NCBI RefSeq assembly: GCF_947179165.1
Contig: NC_077243.1
Coordinates: 32,440,001-32,504,000, forward strand
Direction: 5' to 3'
Origin: Solanum dulcamara
Taxonomy: Eukaryota > Streptophyta > Magnoliopsida > Solanales > Solanaceae
Length of the DNA stretch: 64,000 nt
In this document: positions 1 to 12,365 of the stretch, piece by piece
Numbering within the stretch: the first letter of the stretch is position 1
Layout: the number at the start of each line of letters is the position of its first letter
Notes under the pieces: model-generated
The model's database searches: none
Told to the model about the DNA's origin: nothing
What the model saw: the letters and a program-made list of their open reading frames with translations, nothing else
Position numbers and translations under genes: made by a program

Positions 1-238
1 AAACAACTAACCTTTTGAAATTTCTACACAAATTGCTCAAACACCGAATGATCCAGAACTACTGTTTTCTGTTGCCTTCTAGTGTTTTCTAGACTAATTT
101 TTTTAACCTAAACTTTTGTGGATAAGTAAGTGTTTCTTTTTCAGAAAAGGATACTCTTGTTATCCCTCAAAATGCCCTCTTATACACCCTTGTATTGGCA
201 TACTAAAACCAATCATGAAGGCAATTTAAGAGGGTAAT
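1..238. other. Flanking DNA before a solo LTR, no feature
   Basis: AT-rich sequence with no supported gene. It is the left flank of the LTR that starts at 239, and its last five bases (gtaat) act as that element's target duplication. Confidence 0.5.
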
Positions 239-3099
239 TGTAATGATCCTCCAGGTCATTTTCTTTATACTTCTTTGTTTTTGCCATTTAGATCCTTCCT
301 ATAGTGGCCCCAGGTCATTTATGACATGTTGACACTAGCATATTGATCTCCTAGTTGTTATTTGGATTTTAGGCCTGTTTTCTTGCTTTGGAGCTTTTAT
401 AACTTAAAAAGTTGATTTCAATCATAACATTAGGTCAAAGACCTCAGAATGGAATTCTGAAGGTTCTATTAGCTCCATAATAGCCAAATTAGGCTAGTAC
501 TAAGGTCACACGAGTATCAAGGTATTCGGTACGAGTTTGGAGATATTTGGTGCTTTAACTTTTGAAATTTGGCCAAAGGTTGACTCTGGTCAACATTCTT
601 GGAAAATGCACTTGGTTGAAAATTCTGTCAACAGGGTTAGTTTTGAAATATCTAGTTTGGTTTAGAATGACCCTTCATGCGCTTATCGAGGCTTATGGTC
701 TAATCTCGATGCCCGTTATTGAACTTGGATTAAAAAATAACACTTGGATGTGAGATCCACTTTTTGTTAAAATAACCTCAAATGGAAATTTCAAATGCTC
801 CATTGAGTTTGGAACATCGAATTTGGTGGGGTAGCATATCTCGTTGTACACATGGGGTTCCTAATGATTTCGGAGCAGCTGGTCGAAGACTTGGACATTG
901 CCAAACTTCATTTTGCACTAGCTGTGTCGGGTGCTATCTCTAAAGCGACCCCTGGTCGCTAAAGCAACAAGGGAGTCGCTAAAGAGACTTGGCCACCCTG
1001 GGCGGGGGTCGCTAAAGTGACTGGTCACTTAAGCGACCTTTTGTCGAGAACGTGATGCCCGCCTCTTGGTGGGGGTCACTTTTGCGATCCCTGAGTGTTC
1101 TTTTATGGTCCTAAATTCAGTTTAAGTCCCAAAGATAAACCCATATTTCTCTCTCATTTTAAGGCAAATTTAGGCTATTCAAAATGCTAGATTGTGGTTT
1201 TTTTTGAGAGAAACTTCGTGGTGTTGTCGGAATTACCTATAGACTCTTCGTTTGAGGTAAAATTTGGGTTATACCTTCTGCCATTGTTTAGTTTTAGCTT
1301 TAAAATGGTGATTTTCTTTCATGTTTGATTATCCACTAGTTCGTGCCCCGAATTGTGTTCATTTCGGAACATAAGTTTGGGGGTAGTATGTAGGACCATT
1401 TAACAATGTCAATTTTAGAATTTCTAGATCAGGTCTTACATTTCCAATTTTGAAGCTGAAATTGGTCCATATCCATTTCTTGTGATTTTAGTGTCAAACC
1501 TACCGTATTAACGTTATGAATCCATTTTTACAATGTGGCAGCTATCAGAGGCTGTACGAAAGGGGAAAGTTTTGGCATTGTGAGTTAGAGCACGCATGTT
1601 TAGTATACATGTAGGCTATGAATTTTCGTTCCTTAGATTAAGATAGAAGGTGTAAATACTTGTTGAAATTAATGGGATTCGGGTTGGGTAGCTATTATAT
1701 ATATGTTAGATGATTAGAAATCATGTTTTAGGCCTTCTTCAAGAATTTTGGTTTATTTATGTTCTGTTTATGCCTAGCTAAGACCCAACTATCAGACTCT
1801 AGTATGCTACATAAGTCTATAAGGATCTAAGCCAGCCGAAATAACGTTGGGGCATCTAAGGAGAGTTTTAATCACCCTAAACTAAGGTAGTAACCTTGCT
1901 CTTGTAATACTCTTGTCCATAATTTCCCAAGTCCCGCGACTTATGAGATACGTTGGTGATATTAGACCTCTTTTTTAGGCTCAAGATTGGTTTCGGATAA
2001 AACTCAGATGGTTGTGTTGGCTTATTTCGTTGTGAAAGACGATCCATGGTAACTATTGGAATATAGCTTATAATGAAATTTTTTGACACCTTCAATTATG
2101 TTTTATTTGAGTATCCGGATTTGAGTTTTGGTCTTCGATTTTGGGAACCATCGAAGATGATCCGGGTTATAGGTCCATACTCGACTGACTTACCTCTCAT
2201 AGCGAGTATTCGGATTTGAGTTCTGGCCTCGACCATGCTGATAATTTTGATGAGCATTCGGATTCCACATTTGACCTTAATATTTTTGTTACTTGTGGTT
2301 CAGGATTGGGCGTGGTTCTTCAGTTCTCAGAGGTTCAGATTCTTTGGTTCCTAGTCCTTATAGTCTTAGCTATTTTGTGTACCCGGTGGGCTTATAGGAG
2401 TTCGTTCAAATTTTTATCTTAAATTGCACATGAGTGTCCTGATTCGGCTTATGAGGGCCCAGTTGGGTGTAATTAGCTATAGCCTTTCCTAGTTGATACT
2501 TTTCTCATTCGTGTATGATTACTTACTTTCTTACCATAGGTTTCAATTTTGACTCTTGTTTGGGTTTATTCTTTTTTTTCATATTATTTTTATCTTTCCT
2601 GCTCAATCGACCTATGATGCGTATTGGGTACTTATTATCTTTGTATTCATACTACACTCTGCATCTACTTTCGTGATGCAGGTCCGAGTATCAATTACCA
2701 GCGTTGACCTATCGAGTCTTCAACAGTCTATATCGAAGACGAGGGTGAGCACTTGACGTTTTTCGAATCATTTCTGTCTCCTTCGGCATGGATGACCCGT
2801 CTTTTGTATTTTGAGACTAGCTAGTTGTAATATTTGTTTATGGTCCACTTTTGGGACTTATACTTATCTTTTATTTTATAGTAGCTCTGTACTAGTGACT
2901 TCCAGGATCTGGGAGGGATCAGTTGTATATAGTTTTTTTGGTTTGTATTCAACTTATTATCTTGTCTACATTAGCTTTACTTATTCTTCTCTAGTTTGTA
3001 CCTCTAACCCCATTACTAGCTGTTCTGGGTTATGAGTTGGCTTACCTATTGCTAGGTTATTGTAGGTGCCATCACGATTTGAGAAATTAAATTGTAACA
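239..3099 (+). mobile_element. Solo LTR, Ty3/gypsy type (about 2.9 kb)
   Basis: The sequence starts TGTAATGATCC and ends ATTGTAACA, that is TG...CA as in plant LTRs. It is flanked by gtaat (234-238) and gcaat (3100-3104), a 5-bp target duplication with one mismatch. No primer site, polypurine tract or coding domain adjoins either end, so it is most simply a solo LTR left by LTR-LTR recombination. Around 930-1090 it carries short degenerate GC-richer repeats (variants of gtcgctaaagcgacc) that contrast with the AT-rich rest. The ending resembles that of Tekay/Del-like solanaceous LTRs, which suggests plus orientation; the lineage is inference. The short frames in it (for example 2216-2756) are not genes. 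Confidence 0.72.
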
Positions 3100-3104
3100 G
3101 CAAT

Positions 3105-4093
3105 TTACTAGACAATAAAGAGAACACTAAAGAGCACATAAATGATCATTATATCAAAAATATTTTTGCAATAATCAGCAAAACGTTATTGCTTTTATTC
3201 ACCATTTAAAATTTGAAATTCAATTCTTCTACTATTTTCCTTTTTCAAAATACGGTTAGTTAGTCAGGCATAGTAGATACCACAGATTAATTTAATAGAG
3301 GCTTTCAATCATGACAATAATTCGCAATAGAATGAATTAACTATATCATAATAAATTACAAATTATTCCACTAAACATCTATAATTGCGCTCCTCGATTC
3401 AATTTCGAAATCACCACTACATCTTATTTAACTCCCCATATTAGAATTATCAACACCAATCAATTAAATTAAACTTCTGAAAAAAATAATTAATTCATTG
3501 ATTAAGTTAATTCTTTAACTTTATGCTTAAATTATTTCATATGATGGATGTTTAATGCACCTACAAGGTTTTCATGTGATAACTTATAAGCAACAATGAA
3601 TATGTGTCTTTTTTCTCAAGTCTGAGATATGGTTCTATCAATTGAATATTATTTCACAAATGTTATTTGTCATTATCCAATCAATTAGGAATATATTGAC
3701 TCACTATCCAGTCTCACCTTTTAACAGATTAAAACAATAAAATAAATTACATCGATCATAATAATTATATCAAGATTAAGAGTATAAGTACATGTAATGA
3801 ACTAGAAAATTTATTTATTAATATTCAGAACATAAAATAAAAATCTCTATTTGGTTCGTTCAATACATACACAATGTACTAGCACAAGAAGTTGAAATTT
3901 TATCATTCCCACAATCATCAAGATATTTGTTCTACTTCATCTTTGATTGTGAACATTAATTTATAACTTATATGAGCTGACAATTTTAATCTTTTGTGTA
4001 TGAGTTAAATAACTTCATACACAAAATCGTCTACTATATAAACAATTGACCCACATATAAACACAATGATCTATTTAAATAAAGACTATTATA
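3105..4093. other. AT-rich intergenic stretch
   Basis: About 1 kb of AT-rich sequence between the solo LTR and the MITE half. I see no coding frame, RNA gene or repeat structure here. Confidence 0.5.
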
Positions 4094-4350
4094 CTCCCTC
4101 CGTTCTTATTTTAAGTCATCCTTACTAAAAATAGATGGTCCTTAATATTTGCCATTTCACAAAATCAATGCATAAATGACATTATTCTTTCTATTTTACC
4201 CTTGCGAGTTATTAAACTTTAAAATATACATTTGACCAATATAGAAAAACTAAATAAATAATTATTGTCCTTTGGTCAAAGTAATGAATGGAAATAAGTT
4301 AATTCATGTTCATTGATTGAAAATTTGACTTAAAAAATATTAAATAAGGG
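4094..4350. mobile_element. Left half of a Stowaway-like MITE, split by Ogre
   Basis: The terminus CTCCCTCCGTT follows a TA at 4092-4093, the usual Stowaway (Tc1/mariner) target. The opposite terminus, gaaactgagggag followed by TA, is found at 36402-36416 beyond the Ogre element. The last five bases (aaggg, 4346-4350) recur at 36334-36338 as the Ogre target duplication. The original MITE was therefore about 333 bp. Confidence 0.82.
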
Positions 4351-4508
4351 TGTTGACACCCAATTTTGACCAACCTATAACTACTTTTCGGATTGCTATC
4401 CTAATAAATTGGAGTTTTTAAAAATATTTTTTTATTAAATAAATAAATTTATATTTAGCTTTACCCAATAAATCGTATATTTTGACATTCGTAATTTACA
4501 ATATTTTT

Positions 4509-7500
4509 CAGAAAAGATGAAGATCCCCTTCCCCACCTCCTTCTTTTCTTTTCAATTTGCAGAAAATCCACGTGCCTTTACTGCAAAATTTTTGCAACTT
4601 TCGATTTAAATCAAGAAAAGTTAAGATTTGTGAAATCTTTCCACTTTCTCCCTGTTTTGCATACGTAAGGGCTTTTATTTTTTGTTCAAATCTGGATTTG
4701 CCTATAAATAATAAGGTTTTCACCTCAAAAGGACCAGAACAGACAGATCCCAGAGGAAAATTGACATCAAAGAACAGAGTGAAAACTGATAAAAAAAATA
4801 GCAATACATCTCTATTGCAAGCTTTGGATTTCAAAAATATCACTTTTGTCTTTTATTTTCGGCTTCAAAATTCAAGTTCGGGGGCTGGAGAGTTGAAATT
4901 TTTGACAAAAATCCCTAGTTTGCTGCTCTGGAAAAGTGTTTTCCGACGGCAACCAGGTTCATTTCAACTGGAATTGGTACCTCCGATTTTCATATCTTTC
5001 CATATCTATTCTTTGCTCATACAGTTGTAGTTACGTTTTGCTGACTTTAGAACTTTTAATTTTTTTTTAGTTCATACACGTTTTCATGGCTTTGGGTAGT
5101 GATGGTAGACTAGGGTCATATTCTCTTTGAGGGATGAGGACAGGGACGAGAGTAAGAAGGGGTAAGTGGGTTAAAGGAGCGTTTAGACTGAGAGTAAGTT
5201 CTTGGAACATTGAGACGTTAACGGGAAAATCCATAGAGCTAGTTAAGATTCTAAAGAAGAGAAAGATTAGCATAGCTTGTGTCCAAGAGACCAAATGGGT
5301 AGGTTCTAAAGTTAAGGAGGTAGATGAGTATAAGCTTTGGTTCTCTGGTAGATTGAAGTATAGGAATGGGGTAGGCATTTTAATAGACAGTGATTTAAGG
5401 GATCAGGTGGTGGAGGTTAGAAGAGTCACTAATAGGATGATATCGATTAAGGTGGCCGTTGAAGTATGCGCCCCAAGTGGGCTTAGGCGAGGAGGATAAG
5501 AGGCGCTTTTGGGAGGATTTGGATGAGTTAGTGAGTGCTTACTGCCTACTGAGAAGCTTTTCATGGGAGGGGATTTCAATGGGCACATTGGGTCTATTTC
5601 GGGAGGGTATGATGATATACATAAAGGCTTTGGCTTTGGGGAGAGAAAAGGAGGAGGAGTTTCACTTTTGGATTTCGCAACAGCTTTTGGGTTGGTGATA
5701 GCCAATTCGAGTTTCCCAAAGAAGAAGGACCACTTGGTAACCTTCCGTAGTTCGGTGGCTAAGACTCAGATAGATTTTTTACTCCTTAAGAAGGATGATA
5801 AAGGTTTATGCAAAGACTGTAAGGTCATTCTAATTGACAATCTTACGGCCCAACATAAGCTCTTGGTGATGGATTTAGGGATCAAGATAATGAGGAAGAA
5901 GAGGGTCGGGGATGACCAACCTAGGATCAGATAAGGAAGTTTGACCAAGACTAGTGCCCTGGATATGGAAGAGAAATTGAAGGATATGGGGGCCTGGGAT
6001 AGTAGTGGGGATGCGAACAGTATGTGGGATAGGACGACTAGTTGTATTAGGGTTATATCAAGGGAAGTATTGGGAGTCTTGATAGGTAGCTGTGGTCGGC
6101 ATCGAGGGGACTGATGGTGGAATGGAGAAGTGCAAGGAAAGGTGGAAGAAAAGAAGATGGCGTATGCAAAGTTGATAGAAAGAAAGGATGAGGTAGAGAA
6201 GTGGACGAATAGGGAACTTTATATGATAGCGAGGAAGGAGGCAAAGTCAGTGGTTTCGACGGTAAAAATGACAGCTTTTGAACGCCTTTATGCTGAACTA
6301 GAAGAGAATGATGGGGATAGGAAATTGTTTAGGCTAGCCAGGGCACGGGAGAGAAGGACACGCGATGTGGATCAAGTGAAGTGAATTAAGGATGAGCATG
6401 GAAAAGTATTAGTAGAGGAGACCCTCATTAAACAGAGATGACAGTCATACTTCTATAAACTCTTGAATGAAGAATAGGACAGAGAGATTGTTTTGGGAGA
6501 TTTAGAATATACAGAGAGGTGTCACGATTTTAGGTCCTACAAGAGTATTACGATCAAAGAGGTTAAGGGTGTTGTGCGTAGGATGCTCTAGGGAAGAGCG
6601 ACTAGACCTGACAAGATTCTTGGGGAATTTAGAAGAGCGCGAGCTCAGTAGGTTTGGAATGGCTGACTAGGTTATTTAATGTCATATTTAAGATAATAAT
6701 AATGCCTGAAGAATGTAGGTTGAGCATAATGATCCCTCTATATAAAAACAAAGGGGATATTCAGAGCTGTAACAACTATAGAGGTATCAAGCTTCTAAGC
6801 CATACTATAAAAGTGTGAGAAAGAGTAGTGGAGATGAGGGTGAGAAGAGGCATGTCTATTTCAGAGAACTAGTATGGATTTATGCTGGGACGCTCAACTA
6901 TAGAAGCCATCCATCTAATGAGGAGACTGGTGGAGCAGTATAGAGAGAGGAAGAGGGACTGCATATGGTATTCATCGACCTAGAAAAGGCTTACGATAGA
7001 GTTCCACGAGAGATACTATGGAGATGTTTGGAGGCTAAAGGCGTGCCTGTGGCGTACATTAGGGTGATCAAAGATATGTATAAGGGTGCCAAAACTAGGG
7101 TAAGGACAGTAAGAGAGGACTCATAGCACTTTCTAATTGTGATGGGGTTGCATCAAGGATCAGCGCTTAGTTCATTTTTATTTGCCTTGGTGATGGATGG
7201 ATTGATGCGATAAATTTAAGGTGAGGTGCCATGGTGTATGCTTTTCGCGGATGACATAGTCCTGATCGATGAGACTCGTAGCATAGTTAACGCTAAGCTG
7301 GAGGATTGGAGACATACCTTGGAGTCTAAAGGGTTTAAGCTGAGTAGGACCAAGATAGAGTACTTAGAATGCAAGTTCAGTGAGACACCTCAGGAGGTTG
7401 GTGCGGAAGTTAGGCTTGGTGACCAGTCCATCCAAAAGAAAAGTAGTTTCAAGTACCTTGGGTCTATCATGCAAGGCAGCAAAGAGATTGACAATGATAT

Positions 7501-8317
7501 CATACATTGTATTGGGGTAGGGTAGATAAAATGGAGGCTTGCTTTCGGTGTGCTATGTGAAAAGAAGGTGCCACCACAACTTAAAGGAAAGTTCTACAAA
7601 GTGGTGGTTAGACTAGATATGTTATATGGGCCGGAGTGTTGTCCAGTTAAGGTCTCTCACATTCAAAAAATAAAAGTTGCCGAGATGAGAATGTTGAAAT
7701 GGATGTGTGGGCATACCCGAAGTGACAGGATTAGAAATAAGATTATTCGAGATAAGGTAGGAGTGTCCTCGGTGGAAGAAAAGATGAGGAAAGTGAGACT
7801 GAGATGGTTTGGGCATGTGAAGAGGAGAGACACAGATGCCCCAGTGCGGAGGTGTGAGAGGTTGGCCATGGATGGTTTCAGAAGAGGTAGGGGTAGGCCG
7901 AAGAAATATTGGGGAGAGGTGATTAGACAGGACATGGTACAGTTACAGCTTATCGAGGGCATGGCCTTAGATAGGACGGTGTGGAGGACCCATATTAGGG
8001 TAGAAGGCTAGTACATAGTATCGTTATTCTTCTATATTAGTAGGCACATTAGTGCACTATAATTTCCTGTGCTCTGATTTCTATTATTATCTATTACTTT
8101 CTGTACTTTGATTACTCTATTTTATCTGTGTCCCTTTCGTTATTTGATTTTCCATATTCCTTTGAACTTCTTAGCCTTATCTGACCTCTTTTTTTTTGCT
8201 TCTATTGTGCCGAGGATCTTTCGGAAACATCCATCCTACCTTGATAGGAGTAAAGTCTGCATGCACTTTATCCTCCCAGACCCCACATTGTGGGATTTAA
8301 TTGGGTTGTTGTTGTTG
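4509..8317 (+). mobile_element. RTE-type LINE inserted in the Ogre 5' LTR
   Basis: Alignment to the intact 3' LTR breaks at 4508 (matching 31018) and resumes at 8318 (matching 31119), so 3.8 kb replaced about 100 bp of LTR. The interior encodes an APE-type endonuclease and a non-LTR reverse transcriptase, both broken. The right end is a short TTG repeat (about 8305-8318), the usual tail of plant RTE LINEs rather than poly(A). The first 550 bp (4509-about 5066) contain no recognisable LINE coding sequence and may be the 5' leader or an unrelated insertion. No clean target duplication is visible, which fits insertion with a target-site deletion. Confidence 0.82.
5134..8011 (+). pseudogene. Degenerate LINE endonuclease-reverse transcriptase
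   Basis: In a LINE this single protein nicks the target and copies its RNA into the nick. Endonuclease motifs are visible: SSWNIETLTGKS near the start, ACVQETKW (about 5270-5300), MGGDFNGHIGS (5563-5595) and a later QIDFLLL (about 5768). The RT part shows [15 protein letters not shown] (about 6970-7010) and the active site [12 protein letters not shown] (7232-7267). The C-terminal block [11 protein letters not shown] (about 7796-7830) followed by RGRGRPKK is typical of plant RTE-clade LINEs. The frame shifts near 5450-5560 and again at several points between 5934 and 7226, with in-frame stops at 6382 and 7523, so no intact protein can be made. Assignment to the RTE clade rests on these motifs and the TTG tail. 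Confidence 0.85.
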
Positions 8318-10048
8318 TATATATGTGTGTATTTTCTTTATATAAAAAATATTACTTAACTTAGTTTATTTTATAATTTACTTATTCATATTAATATATA
8401 TACATATTACATATCTATTTTAATACGTCTTGTATACATGTGCATATAAAGTTATTACTTAATTAAGTTTGTTATATATTTTAGTTAACTATATTAATTA
8501 TACATCTATTTAGTACGTATTATATACATATGTACGTTATATATACATATATACATATATTTACATAGTATATACATAAGTAGTTACTTTATGAACAAAA
8601 TATTACTACTTGATAAAATTTATGATTTTACTTATTCAACATATATATTATATTTGTTATTTAGATAAGTAATCTATTTAATTTTCCTCTATTTTATTTT
8701 TAAGTGTAGTCTTCTTTATCCAATTTGTTAAAATTCTAGCCAAGTAAGATTCAAATTCATCTCAATTGTAGCCTATTTGAACCAAATGTGGTTAGTTTTA
8801 AATCTTATTTCAAAAAAGATTTAATCACATCCACCCATTTCATCTCCATCAAATACCAAAATCCAATCCCAACCACTCATCAAAATCGATCAACGGTCCA
8901 GATCAAAAGACCATTTCTTTCCAATTTTAATCCCTAAAGACCCCAAAACCCTAAAAAAGGAAAGGATTTTTTCATCTTCTCCAAAAATGGAGAAACGCCG
9001 CCTCTCTCTATGCCATAATTTTTCCTCTCTCTTCCTCCATTGCTGGCGATGAACCGACAAGAACAACCGTAATTCCCTCCTCTTCTTCTCCGTCTCTACC
9101 TCTCTCTACCGATATCCCACTCCCTTGTGACGCATACCTCCCTCTGACACTGTTCTTAGCACCGGTGAGATGCCCCTCTTCTTATCTCCTCCTCGCCGAT
9201 AGAACCTTGACCATCCACTCTTGCAAATCTTTGTCGGAGAGATGAGCATCTTGTCGTGGAGGCAAACAGCCACCGTTGCTCTCTCTTTTCTCCCTCCTTC
9301 CTTCGGGGAAATCCCGCCATGGAAACAAACAAAGGACAACCACCGCTGCTCCATCTCCAACAGCGATCTATCGATAGCAGCCCGCAGTTCCTCCATCAGC
9401 AACGACATCGAACACCACCATGGGAAGATCTTAATCGGCAAGAAGCTTCGAGATTTGGTTTGTTGAAGAAGGATCATAACAGATCCATCCGGGCTCGTTT
9501 CTTCAAGTTTGATTGCGATCTCATCTGTTAGTTTGAACATGTTTTTAATTGGCCTATGGTTATGATTCAAAGATTCTTATGTGCTTTACTAATCGTTTAG
9601 TTTCTCATATGTGAAAAAATCTTAACATTGCAAAGGTTGTATCCTATTAAATTCAAATCATCTGATTGTTAATGTTCATTACGTCATTTGTATGTGATGT
9701 GAGTTAGTGGTTAAATTTCTTGTTCATCAATTTCATAATCACTGAATCTCAAAGACTTTGGATTTGTGATAACTTGTCCAATCTATCATGCCTATTTATT
9801 GCGTATTTTAAATTTTAGTTGTATGTTTCTGTGTTGGTTTATGTCTTTAAGAATCCAGATTATCATATATGTTTTCTTCAATAAGTGGAAAATCATATCT
9901 GGGTTTTAATTTTTTTAAAATATGTACTGTATTGCATAACTTTATGAGTTTCAAATTATTATGACTTTTAATGTTTGAATTTGAGAATTTGTAGTGATTT
10001 GTGTAGAGCTATTTATTTTGTTTATTCCCCTTTGTTAATATTCAATTT

Positions 10049-12152
10049 TGTAACACCCCCTAAAACGTTGTATGTCGGTATTTCAATTCTCGAAGAAAAT
10101 GATAATGTCTCTGTATTTTGGGCATAACTTTTCATAGAATAATCCAAATTAGGTGATTCAAATTTTTAAGTAACCACAACATAATTACCTAGAACTTTCA
10201 TGCATAACATATCTTAAGATTCGGAGTGTAAGTAGATCAAATAAATTAATCTTTGCAAGACATAGTGCTGTGACGGAATGGAGTATTTGTAGAATAAAAT
10301 TCATATCTCGATGTAGCATGCTCCAAATTAGATGATTCTTAAACTAACTGAAACTAGACTTCTATAACTACAATTCTTATGAAGACACCAAATCTTAATA
10401 AGGAATTTATCTTATTCAAACGCAGCTTCGAATACGGATATTCCGTTAAAAGAGATCTCATCTCACCTACCATAGAAAGATCTAGAACCATTTGACATCA
10501 TCCATGACATCAAAATTCTCCATTGAATTTTCAAGATCATCCTTTGTAATTAATTTTATTTATTGTTAAGTCCCTCCTCCACACCTATAAATACCCACCT
10601 TATTTCCTCATTTTATTCATCAAGCTTTCTTAAGCAACTCTTCTCTCTATATACTTCTTTACTCATTCTCAAATATAGTTTTAGTTTTAGTAGTATAAAA
10701 ATACTACTCCAGTGATTCTTATACTCCGGGTAGTACAGAGAAGAAAAGGCTAGGGGTCCAAGAGTGTTCCAATTCGGAGTAAAGCTTTGGATTTAAGGTA
10801 TGTAAGGCTTTCATAGCATCGGATTGAGTTCTTCCATGCGCCCAATATTTAAATTCATTATAATTGAGTTATAATTGAGTTTTATCCAAATTTTGATTTC
10901 TAAATAAATCAATTCTTCTTCTATTGAGTTAGATATATTTATGCATTAATAGTATTATTATTGTTATCTCTCATATTATTGAAATTATTGTTCATGGCTA
11001 CTTTCCTATAAATCCTAATTGATTTGATATTCATGAATATTTTTACACATGTTTTGAGTAAAGATGTTGGCTTTTTAATATTTTCATTGATAAAAAGAGT
11101 GATATGAATTAATACTATATGTGTATTTTATTGAGTTTTGAAAGAGCAAAAGAGTTGAGTATAAATGAATTTGAGTAAATGATGTTTTGAGCAAGATGTT
11201 TTGATGGGATATAAATGATGTTTTTGAAGTATAATGATTGATGAAGAGGTAATGAGATGAGTTTGATCATTTAAATTAAAGTCCAATGAGACTAGATGAT
11301 GAGATTATATGAGCACATATTTTGGGAGTAGTATTGAGCACCGAGTTGGGTAAGAGTTTAATTGACTCAAACCCCAGAACTACGTAGCCAACGTAGGATG
11401 GAGGCTATGCCTCTTAAGTCCTAAAAAGAGGACTTTGATGAGTGGATCCAAGATAGTGATGTCCTTTACCCTGACAAGGTATTAGATGGATGTGGCAACG
11501 ACATCGCTTCGTTGTATCATCGCTAGCTCATAAGTGATGGTTGTTGGTTAGAGAAACTCTCAACTGAGTAAGCATTTCTTATTATTATTTTAAATTTGCA
11601 TTACATATTAATATTGAGATGATGTTGAGTTCTGAGCTGAGTTTTCCGGAGAGGAATTTCTTGATATATGTTCTTATATTCTTGCTATTTTACATACTCA
11701 TACATTCCACGTACTGACTTCATTCAACCTGCATCATTTTATGATGCAGATACAGGTGTTAGAGATCCTCAACAGGCGCATCGTTGAAGATTATTATTTT
11801 TCAGCTATTTGGTGAGTCCTTCTTATATTCGGAGGAACTCTCTATCCTTTTATTATTTTTGAGTATTATATTTCTTTTAAGGTAGCCATGGACATGTCAT
11901 TGGCACCATCTAAGAGTATTAGAGGCTTCATAGACAGAGTTTGAGGATGTAATCAGAGTAGTTCTCCTTAGAAACTACTTCTTCTAAGAATTATCTATTT
12001 TTCATTTGATGTTGATGATGACAAGCCCACATTAGTATTCTTAAGTCTTCCGCTGATGAAAAAATGAGTAATGAGACCAAGTGGTTCTCTCGAAAGCCAG
12101 AGATGTTTTCTGAGTGCCGTCCACGCCTAGGGTACCATGTCGGGGCGTGACA
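10049..12152 (+). mobile_element. Solo LTR A in the Ogre 5' LTR (2.1 kb)
   Basis: It begins TGTAACACCCC and ends GGGGCGTGACA. The 5-bp target duplication aattt lies at 10044-10048 and 12153-12157. The empty site is preserved in the Ogre 3' LTR near 32850, where attgaatttgtcc is uninterrupted. A TATA-like box TATAAATA (10586-10593) supports plus orientation. No internal retrotransposon sequence is present. The family is Ty3/gypsy, probably Tekay/Del-like; that placement is inference. Confidence 0.92.
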
Positions 12153-12365
12153 AATTTGTCCTCTACTTAGATTATAGATTGATATTTCCTTTGCCTTTAT
12201 TTGTTTTGAAATAGCCAGTTTGAAACATTAACATTTTCATCAGTGTGAATATGATTTGTTGTTAGAATTGATAATTCTTGACTTAACTTGATGGATCTAG
12301 ATTTGATAATTGTAGTTTTAATTTATTTTCCTCTAATTAGTTTCTTCTACAATTATTGATGGTGG

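Noticed and set aside
9106..9570. Open frames on both strands in the C-rich patch of the Ogre 5' LTR, with counterparts at 31689-32203
   Set aside because: The patch lies in LTR U3. The frames are not conserved between the two LTR copies, and C-rich low-complexity sequence easily gives open frames.
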